64,000 nt of DNA from JAWWPY01 sp963822825 (GTDB taxonomy: Bacteria > Actinomycetota > Actinomycetes > Streptosporangiales > Streptosporangiaceae): positions 1 to 64,000 of the forward strand of contig CAWGIW010000001.1 of NCBI GenBank assembly GCA_963822825.1, read 5' to 3'. Shown piece after piece: positions 54,601 to 61,905 of this stretch. The notes below the pieces were generated by a model. The model was given only the letters and a program-made list of their open reading frames with translations. It was not told the origin of the DNA and searched no databases. A program made the translations under genes and the position numbers. Positions within the stretch are counted from its first letter, which is position 1. Each line of letters opens with the position of its first letter.

Positions 54601-57129
54601 TCAGTCCGCGGCGACCCGGCCGGCCAGCTTGGCGAACTGCTCGGCGATCTCGCCGGAGTCGTAGCGCTGGGCGACGCGCAGCGCCGCGTCGCGCGCGGCC
54701 GGGGTGAGCAGTTCGTCCGCGGCGGCCAGCGCCCGGGTGAGCGCTCCGGGGTCGCCCGGGGCGAAGGTCCTGGCGACGTCCGCGCTGGTGATCTCGGCCG
54801 TGGCCGGGCTGTCCGGGGCGACGACCGGCAAGCCGAACGAGAGCGCCAGGAGCAGCACGCCAGAGTTCAGCGACCGCCGGTACGGCAGCACGGCGATGTC
54901 GGCGGCACGCAGGTAGTACTGCATCTCCCCGTCCGGCACCGGGTGCTGCCGCACGACGACCCGCGGGTGGAGCAGGCAGCGGTCCAGCACCCCCTGCGTG
55001 TGCGGGTCGCCCGACGCTCTCCCGGCCACCAGCAGACGGCGGGCCGGGCCGCCACTGGCACACACCGTGTCGAAGGCGTCCAGGAGCAGATCAAGCCCCT
55101 TGTACGGCTTGATCGCCCCGACGAGCGCGTACACGACCTCGTCCGGCAGCAGGCCGAGATCGAACCGGGCCTGGTCGCGCGGGACAAAGTCCTGGTAGGA
55201 CCCCAGGTAGTGGGGGTGCGGAATGGTCACCACCTTGGCCTGCTCGATCGTGAACCACTCCGCGACGGCCTCGATCGTGCCGTGGTTCAGCACGTGGACC
55301 AGGCGCGCCCGGTCGGCCACGGCCTGCTCGATCCCGGCCTCGATCCGGGGAAACCGGCAGTCGTGCGGAAGCTCGTTGTGGACCGTCCACGTCAGCCAGC
55401 CGCCGGCGTCCAGGAACGCGTCGAGCAGGCCGACGAACGCCCCGGCCTTGTCCTTCGCCTCGGCTTCGGTCTCGGCGTCCCGCAGCACATCCGAGGTCCA
55501 CTGCAGGTGCAGCATGATCCGGGTACCCGCGGACAGCAGCGGGAGCAGCGCTTCCAGGTCGGCGAAGCGCATGACCGGCACCGGGGCGATCCCGTGGTCC
55601 CACAGCCGGGAGTAGAGCAGCGCGCTGTAGGGATTCACCCGAGCGACCGGGTTGTAGGCCATCAGGACGGGCCGGTCGTAGCCCTTCGCCTCCAGGTACT
55701 GCACGGCCTGGATCGCGTCGGCCAGCAGTTGCTCGCGGCCAACGGCCCGGCCGCGCAGGTAGAGGCTCACGGTGTTCTCCCGGCCGGCCCAGCCGGCCGG
55801 CCCGGCCGGCGGCTGGCCGGCCTGCCACCGGTCCAGCAGCTCGCGGTAGATGTCCCGGTAACGCTGCCCGTTCGCGGCACCGTCCGGGACCACGAGTACC
55901 TTGTGGGCCAGCACGCCGGCCGCGATGATCTCGCCGCGCACCGCGTCGTCGATCGTGACGATGAGATCAGCCTCCTGCATGCAGCGGATCTCGGTGGCCA
56001 GACGCACGGCATGCTGCTCGCCGCGCCCGGCCCGGCCGGTGCCGTCGCCGGTGGCCGCCTCGGGGAAGGAGGGCACCTCGTAGACCAGCGGCCGGCCGAG
56101 ATGCGCCCGCAGCGCCAGCCCGATCAGGGCGGTCTGGAAGCCATCGAGCCCGGCCCCAACGTGGATCACCGCCGGCCGCCGCTGCCGCCCGACCCGCGCG
56201 GCGAGCCACGCGGTGTCCGTGACCAGTATGTCGTCAGGCTGGCGGGCGGGATAGTCGGCGCCCGGGTCGATGCGGTGATACGGCGTTCCGTCGATGACCT
56301 CGACCGGCGCGAAGCCGCTCGCGCCGGCCGTACGGGGAAACCCGAGGGCGGTGACGACGAACGGGTCGAGCCCGGCCTGGCGCTGGGACCGCACGGTATC
56401 GCGGCTGCCCGTGGTGAAGCTGTTGACCTGGTACGGAATCGATTCCCGGAGCAGGTGCATGATCACGCCCTCGCGTGGCTCGACCGGGTGCGGCGGCCCG
56501 GGGATCCGGGGCTGCCACCGGGGGTCGAGTTCGCGGGCCTGCCCCACGTAACCGCGCAGCGTGGCGGCGAGGCCGGCCGAGTCGCGCACCGCGCGCATCC
56601 GGCGCAGCGTGCCCAGCGTCACCGCGATATCGCCGCGCTGCCAGTGCGCGCTCTGCTCGAGGTCAAGGGCCGGATAGTCGTCTGGATGCGGGCCGAGGAC
56701 CGCACGGGCCTGGGCAATCGCTGTCTCGTAGTCGCCCCGGTCGTAAGCCGCCCAGCCGGCCAGGGTGTGCTCCTCCCGGCCGCGGAAGTCGGGGTCCAGC
56801 GGCTTGGAGGGCCGCGGCGCGGCGGCGGTCAGCACCCGGAGCAGGCCGACCGGCAGCCGCAGCAGCGCCGCCGGGCTGCGGCGCGCCGCTTGCAGCAGCT
56901 CAAAGGCCCGGTGGCCCCGGCCGGCCTGGACCAGCTCGAGCTGCCAGCGGAACTTGGCCGCCCGGTCCTCAGCCCGGATCAGCCGCCGCCGGACCTCCGA
57001 CTGGTCGGCGAGCACATCGCGCAGCTCCGCCTCCCGGGCGGCCAGCCTGGTCGTCAGGTCAATGAACTCACCCTCGGCCGCCGGCGGGCCGTCGTCGGCG
57101 TCCATCCGGCTGAGCGGCCAGCGTGCCAC
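54601..57129 (-). CDS. Large glycosyltransferase with two GT-B modules and coiled-coil/TPR N-terminus
   Basis: 842 residues from GTG 57,129 (GGAG upstream). A Glu/Arg-rich coiled coil (about 25-65) is followed by a TPR-like segment (AGWAAYDRGDYETAIAQARA). The middle resembles a first glycosyltransferase-4 unit (VIMHLLRESIPYQVNSFTTG, VTIDDAVRGEIIAAGVLAHK, VLVVPDGAANGQRYR). The C-terminal half is a second (GAIKPYKGLDLLLDAFDTVC, YYLRAADIAVLPYRRSLNSG, LALSFGLPVVAPDSP). There is no signal or membrane span. It likely builds a cell-surface polysaccharide. Confidence 0.8.
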   Translation of the reverse strand: MARWPLSRMDADDGPPAAEGEFIDLTTRLAAREAELRDVLADQSEVRRRLIRAEDRAAKFRWQLELVQAGRGHRAFELLQAARRSPAALLRLPVGLLRVLTAAAPRPSKPLDPDFRGREEHTLAGWAAYDRGDYETAIAQARAVLGPHPDDYPALDLEQSAHWQRGDIAVTLGTLRRMRAVRDSAGLAATLRGYVGQARELDPRWQPRIPGPPHPVEPREGVIMHLLRESIPYQVNSFTTGSRDTVRSQRQAGLDPFVVTALGFPRTAGASGFAPVEVIDGTPYHRIDPGADYPARQPDDILVTDTAWLAARVGRQRRPAVIHVGAGLDGFQTALIGLALRAHLGRPLVYEVPSFPEAATGDGTGRAGRGEQHAVRLATEIRCMQEADLIVTIDDAVRGEIIAAGVLAHKVLVVPDGAANGQRYRDIYRELLDRWQAGQPPAGPAGWAGRENTVSLYLRGRAVGREQLLADAIQAVQYLEAKGYDRPVLMAYNPVARVNPYSALLYSRLWDHGIAPVPVMRFADLEALLPLLSAGTRIMLHLQWTSDVLRDAETEAEAKDKAGAFVGLLDAFLDAGGWLTWTVHNELPHDCRFPRIEAGIEQAVADRARLVHVLNHGTIEAVAEWFTIEQAKVVTIPHPHYLGSYQDFVPRDQARFDLGLLPDEVVYALVGAIKPYKGLDLLLDAFDTVCASGGPARRLLVAGRASGDPHTQGVLDRCLLHPRVVVRQHPVPDGEMQYYLRAADIAVLPYRRSLNSGVLLLALSFGLPVVAPDSPATAEITSADVARTFAPGDPGALTRALAAADELLTPAARDAALRVAQRYDSGEIAEQFAKLAGRVAAD

Positions 57130-57354
57130 CGGCCTCGCGCTCCTTCACGGTCGATTTCCGCGGTATCCGCAGGCCATGGCGGCCGAGCCGGCGTGAGGGC
57201 AGCGGGCGCGGGCCGCGCGCCAGACAGGCGTATTAGCAGCGGAACCCGGACAGGTTAACAGAGGGTATCGCACCTGGCCGCGCCGTCGCGGCGGGCCGGT
57301 GACCGCGGGCCGGTGACCGCGGGCCGCCGCCCGGCATCCCGGCGTCGCCGCCCG

Positions 57355-57735
57355 TCAGGCGGGTTCCCACTGGCCGCTCTGCCGGTATTCGATAGTGGTG
57401 GCCGTCCAGCTCTCCGGGCCGATGTCATCCAGGGGAGCGCGATCGTTGTCGCCGCTAGGGTCATAGAGGCGGCCCACCGCGCACGCGTCGCCGCTCTCGC
57501 TGGCGAGCCGGAACCACTTGCCGGCCCGCAGCGCCTCGTGGAGGTCGCCGGGTTCCGCCTCGGCGGGCCCGTACTTGCCGACCGCGCTCGGCGTGGCTCC
57601 GTCATACCCGGCCAGGAGATCTTCCGTGATGACCCAGCAATAGGGGGTGGTGAGGGACGAAAATTCAGCCACCATGCCTTCGGGCACGGTTTCCGTCCCG
57701 GTCTGAACCGTTTCCTCGCCAAAACTTTGCGTCAT
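57355..57735 (-). CDS. Conserved hypothetical protein
   Basis: 126 residues, acidic, with ITEDLLAGYDGATPSAVGKY, LRAGKWFRLASESGDACAVG and RLYDPSGDNDRAPLDDIGPE. No signal peptide or known motif is visible. Its start overlaps the sirtuin stop by four bases, so it is co-translated with it. The function is unknown. Confidence 0.6.
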   Translation of the reverse strand: MTQSFGEETVQTGTETVPEGMVAEFSSLTTPYCWVITEDLLAGYDGATPSAVGKYGPAEAEPGDLHEALRAGKWFRLASESGDACAVGRLYDPSGDNDRAPLDDIGPESWTATTIEYRQSGQWEPA

Positions 57736-58694
57736 TTTCCCTCCTCGGATGGCCGCCAGCGCATCAGTTCCTCCGCACCGGCGGCCTGCTGGGCCGGGGC
57801 CTCAGCCATCATCGCGCAGCGCGCGGCGAGCGCGGTGAGCGTCGCGCCCAGCGGGGCGTCGAGGATCAGGCGGGCCTGGGCGTCGCCGCGTGTCGGCCCC
57901 TGATTGACGATCGCGACCGGCACCGCGAGCCTCGCCGCGTGCCGGACGAACCGGTAGCCGGACATCACGGTCAGCGAGGATCCGAGAACCACCAGCGCGC
58001 CTGCCCGCTCGACCAGCGCATAGCACTCGTCCACCCGAGGCCGCGGCACGTTCTCCCCGAAGAACACCACGTCGGGCTTGAGCACCCCCCCGCAGCTCTC
58101 GCAATTCGCGACACTAAACCGTTCCACCAAGTCATCGGCGAGGACGGCGTCGCCATCGGGGTTCATCTGGCTCTGGCTCACCCCGGCCGTCCAGCCGGGG
58201 TTCGCCGCGCGCAGCCGCTGATCGAGCCGCTCGCGGGAGGTCCGCTGGCCGCAGCCCAGGCACCGCACGCGGGCGAGGCTGCCGTGCAGTTCGACCACCT
58301 GCCGCGCCCCGGCCGCCTGGTGCAGGCCGTCCACGTTCTGCGTGATTATCCCGGCCAGCAGCCCACGGCGCTCGAGTTCGGCGACCGCGTGATGACCCGC
58401 GTTCGGGGCCGCGCCAGCGATGTGCCGCCACCCTTGATGGCTGCGCGCCCAGTACCGCTGGCGCGCCGCGACCCCCCCGGTGAACGCCTGGTACGTCATC
58501 GGCTCGGGCCGCCGGGCCAGCCCGGTCGGCCCCCGGTAGTCCGGGATGCCGGACTCCGTAGACAGCCCGGCCCCGCTCAAGATCACCACGCCGCCGTCCG
58601 CCACGAGATCCACCAGCATCCCGAGCGGGCTGGTGAGCACCTCCCCGTGCCCGGCCAGCGCGCCGTCACGAGCATCATCCACCGCCAGAGTCAC
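57732..58694 (-). CDS. Sir2-type NAD-dependent protein deacylase (sirtuin)
   Basis: 320 residues: GVVILSGAGLSTESGIPDYR (NAD site), IITQNVDGLHQAAGARQVVE with the catalytic histidine in ELHGSLARVRC, zinc cysteines in CLGCGQRTSRE and CESCGGVLKPDVVFFGENVP, and VLGSSLTVMSGYRFV. It removes acyl groups from lysines using NAD+. A 35-residue insertion separates the two CXXC pairs. Confidence 0.93.
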   Translation of the reverse strand: MTLAVDDARDGALAGHGEVLTSPLGMLVDLVADGGVVILSGAGLSTESGIPDYRGPTGLARRPEPMTYQAFTGGVAARQRYWARSHQGWRHIAGAAPNAGHHAVAELERRGLLAGIITQNVDGLHQAAGARQVVELHGSLARVRCLGCGQRTSRERLDQRLRAANPGWTAGVSQSQMNPDGDAVLADDLVERFSVANCESCGGVLKPDVVFFGENVPRPRVDECYALVERAGALVVLGSSLTVMSGYRFVRHAARLAVPVAIVNQGPTRGDAQARLILDAPLGATLTALAARCAMMAEAPAQQAAGAEELMRWRPSEEGK

Positions 58695-58835
58695 CTATCC
58701 ATGCTGCCTTACGTCCGGAAGCCCCCTGGCCGCGGCACCGGCTCTCCGCCGAGGTCGCGCCCAGAAACCTGATGCGGCCGACAGAATGCACCGGGCCCTG
58801 ACTAACCCGGCCACCCTCTCGCGGCACTATGGGGT

Positions 58836-59955
58836 GTGGATGGCGATTCTGGCTCGCTCGGGCCTGACGCGGAACTGGTGCAGGCCGCCCGGCGTGGCGA
58901 GAAAGACGCCTCGGCCGAACTGATCACCCGTCACTGGGCCACCGCGGTTGCGCTCGCCGCCAGGCTGCTCGGGTCGGCGGACCTGGCCCGGGATGCCGCC
59001 CAGGAAGCCAGCATCGCGGCCCTAGCCGACCTGGGCCGGCTGCGTGCGCCGGACCGATTTGGCGCCTGGTTCTGCGGCATCACGCTGAATGTGGCCCGGC
59101 GCTGGCTGCGTCAGCGGCGCGCCGAACGGCCGGTTGACTCGCCCGACCGGATGTGGTCTGAACGGATGTCGGATGAGCCAGGCCCGGACGAGCGCGCAGA
59201 ACTCGCCGAGCTCGCCGCCGGGGTCCGGGCTGCCGTCGCCCAGCTCGCCGACGGTCAGCGCGAGGCCGTCTTCCTCTTCTACTTGCAGGGCCTGACTCAC
59301 CGCGAGGTGGCCGCCGAGCTCGCGATCTCAGTGGGCGCGGTCAAGGCACGGCTACACCAGGCCCGCGCGGCTCTCGTCCCCTACCTCACACCGCTCATCA
59401 CTACACCGGAGGAGACCACCGTGAGCGCGACCACCAGCAGCCCGGCATGGGCTGACGTATCAGTAACTGAGATCCGCCGCCGCGATGCGGGCGAGGCGGG
59501 CCACATATACGTGATGGTGCTTGAGGAGCGTACCGGGTCGCGCCTGGCTCCCGATCTGGATCGGGCCCGCCGAGGCCATAGCCCTCGCCGTCAGCCTGGA
59601 GTCACTGGAAACCCCACGCCCGCTGACCTATCAGATGGCCGCGAGCCTCGTCCAGGCCACCGGCTCCCGGGTCACCGAGATCAAGATCACCCGGCTTACC
59701 GAGGCCGTCTTCTACGCGGTCGTTGCGGTTGACGGGCTGGCCGGTCCCCAGGAGATCGACGCCAGGCCCAGCGACGCGGTGAACCTGGCCCTGGTGACCG
59801 GCGCACCAATCCGCGTTGACAGCGCATTGCTCGGCGACCTGCGGGCGCAGGCGATCGACCATTCGGGGTGGCAGGACTTCCCGGCCAGCACCGCCGAAAT
59901 CGCCGCGGAGGAACGGCAGCGGCTGAGCCGCATGACCCCGCAAACTGACCCCTGA
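58836..59955 (+). CDS. ECF-like sigma factor fused to bifunctional-nuclease (BFN/DUF151) domain, one frameshift
   Basis: GTG 58,836 begins a sigma factor: region 2 in ITRHWATAVALAARLLGSAD and LARDAAQEASIAALADLGRL, region 4 in QLADGQREAVFLFYLQGLTH then REVAAELAISVGAVKARLHQ. The frame continues through a linker into HIYVMVLEERTGSR, then breaks near 59,545. The next frame gives WLPIWIGPAEAIALAVSLES, then TEIKITRLTEAVFYAVVAVD and DARPSDAVNLALVTGAPIRV and ends at 59,955. Dropping one C in CGCCTGG restores SRWLPIWIGP. An internal GTG at 59,421 with GGAGGAG 6 nt before it could also yield the BFN domain alone. The BFN domain is linked to DNase/RNase activity in its family. Confidence 0.75.
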
Positions 59956-59983
59956 ACCGGGGCCGCAGCAAAGTCGCGCCGGG

Positions 59984-61666
59984 TCAGCGGAGCTCGGTCA
60001 GCAGGTTCTTGTTCCACGTCAGCACCGTGTACCGGCCGACGAGGTACGTATGCTCGGCGGGCCCGAAGGCAGCTAGCACGGCCGGCAACGTGGGCGAAGG
60101 CGGGCTGCCGACCAGCACCATAAAGTTCGCGTCGTGCCGCCGGGGATCGAACCAGGACGCCTGCGATTCCCACTGGCTATGAGCGAGAACATGATTTCTT
60201 ATCGTCACCGGGCGAAGCTCGACGCTTTCACCGCTTGACAGGGTAACGACGCTGCCCAGCCAGGAGGTGCCTATGCCGTACCGCAGGTGGTGTGCGATCA
60301 GCCAACTGGTGAGCTGCTGATTGTCAGGCGGCTGGGGAGGGTGCGCCGCGACCAGCCCCAGGCTCACCAGGTACCCGCACAGTACGACCGACAGCGCCGG
60401 AAGCAGCCGGGCCGCGGCCAGCCGGCCAGCCAGCAGCCGGGCGGCGAGGACGGCACCGAACGGCAGCACCGCGGCCATCTCCCGGGTCGTGGTGATGTCA
60501 CCGATTTTGGACCACAGCAGGAACGCCGCCAGGTTGATCAGTATCCCGGCGGCCAGAAGCTGCGACACCAGGCCGACGCGGTTGAACCGCCGCACCGCCA
60601 CCCAGGTCGCCCACGCGGCCAGGGCCAGGCCGACCACGTGCAGCAGCAGCAGCGCGGCCGGGAACCCGATCCGGTGGCCGAAGAAATCGGCACCGAAGAG
60701 GAGGAAAAGCCCCTGCAGCATGACGAACAGGTGATGAGGCAGCGCGGTGACGTTCGCGATAAGCGGCGCCACCGGGTTGACGGTAAACCCGCCCTGGGCG
60801 CTGATCAGGGTCAGGACCCCGGACGCGACACCCGTAGCGATCAGCCCCGCCGCGACGAGCGCGGCCTCGTACCAGCGTGACCGGAGCGGCTGACGCTGCT
60901 GGATGACGCTCTGATACAGCCGGATCCCACATACCGCGACGAGAGGCAGCACGGCGGTCACCCGGACCACCGGGTCGGCGATGAGCGCCCAGGCCAGCAG
61001 CACTCCCACCGCCAACGGCACGTACCAGCGGGGCGGCGCGCGGTCCACGATCAGCCACGCCAGCAGCACCGGCACGCAGGTGCCGAGGTGATCGGGGGCC
61101 AGCAGCAGCACGAAGATGCCATTGCCGAGCTGCGGGGAGACCATGATCCCGACCGCGATGAGCACCCGGATCGTAGCCTCTCGGCCCGTCGCGCGCCCCT
61201 TGGCCAGCAGGGCGGCCAGCAGGACCAGAAGCGTGTACGTTATCGCGGCGGCGATATGGACCACGCTCGGGCTAAGCCCGCGAACCAGGGTCACCAGCAT
61301 GTATTCAGGCAGTTCGGTGGTAAAGAACGAGACGTCTGACAGCCACCAGCCGTGCAGCAGCAGGTTGCCGTGCAGCATGTCCCAGGCCTGCAAAGTGAAC
61401 ACGGCGCCATAGGAGTCGCCCGGCTCGGTCTGCGACACCCGCAGATAGCAGAAAAACAGGGCTATCGGTGCGGCCACCCACGCCGCGGGCACCAGCCACC
61501 GGCGTCCCAGTCGCCCGCCGAAACGGCGGCGGTGCCCCTCAGAAACGGCTGCTGGCGAGCCTGCGGACAGTTCTGTCGTGCCCGTGACCTCGGACTCCGC
61601 GGAAACGCGAGCGACGCTGCCGTGGTGAGCGGCAGCGTCTTCGAGGTCGGAGTGCACGTCTGTCAT
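59984..61666 (-). CDS. Polytopic membrane protein, glycosyltransferase-like
   Basis: 560 residues with roughly twelve hydrophobic spans after a 50-residue cytoplasmic tail. The first loop contains AWDMLHGNLLLHGWWLSDVS, and the C-terminus is a short extracytoplasmic domain (TSWLGSVVTLSSGESVELRP). The arrangement is like GT-C enzymes that use lipid-linked sugars or like uncharacterised actinobacterial wall proteins; no catalytic motif is certain. Confidence 0.6.
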   Translation of the reverse strand: MTDVHSDLEDAAAHHGSVARVSAESEVTGTTELSAGSPAAVSEGHRRRFGGRLGRRWLVPAAWVAAPIALFFCYLRVSQTEPGDSYGAVFTLQAWDMLHGNLLLHGWWLSDVSFFTTELPEYMLVTLVRGLSPSVVHIAAAITYTLLVLLAALLAKGRATGREATIRVLIAVGIMVSPQLGNGIFVLLLAPDHLGTCVPVLLAWLIVDRAPPRWYVPLAVGVLLAWALIADPVVRVTAVLPLVAVCGIRLYQSVIQQRQPLRSRWYEAALVAAGLIATGVASGVLTLISAQGGFTVNPVAPLIANVTALPHHLFVMLQGLFLLFGADFFGHRIGFPAALLLLHVVGLALAAWATWVAVRRFNRVGLVSQLLAAGILINLAAFLLWSKIGDITTTREMAAVLPFGAVLAARLLAGRLAAARLLPALSVVLCGYLVSLGLVAAHPPQPPDNQQLTSWLIAHHLRYGIGTSWLGSVVTLSSGESVELRPVTIRNHVLAHSQWESQASWFDPRRHDANFMVLVGSPPSPTLPAVLAAFGPAEHTYLVGRYTVLTWNKNLLTELR

Positions 61667-61905
61667 GAATAATCAGGCTAGTTGCTGAGCAGTCCCCTCC
61701 GGCCGGGTTGAACGGCCCTTTGGGGAAAGGGAAAGTAAACAAGAAGTAATGTAACCGCGCGCCGGGGCGCCCCGGCGCGCGCCGCCGCGCCCCGGACGCG
61801 ATCGATGTGACATCGATCGCGCTCTAGTGCGATCGATGTCACATCGATCGCACTCGCGAGCGAGCGCCGCCCATCCGTCGGCGGCGAGCGCCGCCGGCCC
61901 GTCGG
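61667..61905. promoter_or_regulatory. Palindrome-dense intergenic region
   Basis: Two strong structures are present: a perfect 26-bp GC-only palindrome at 61,756-61,781, and a pair of mutually inverted 23-bp arms at 61,798-61,820 and 61,829-61,851 with an 8-nt spacer, each arm itself nearly palindromic around GATCGATGT(G/C)ACATCGATC. They lie between two - strand genes and may terminate the first and regulate the second. Confidence 0.65.
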
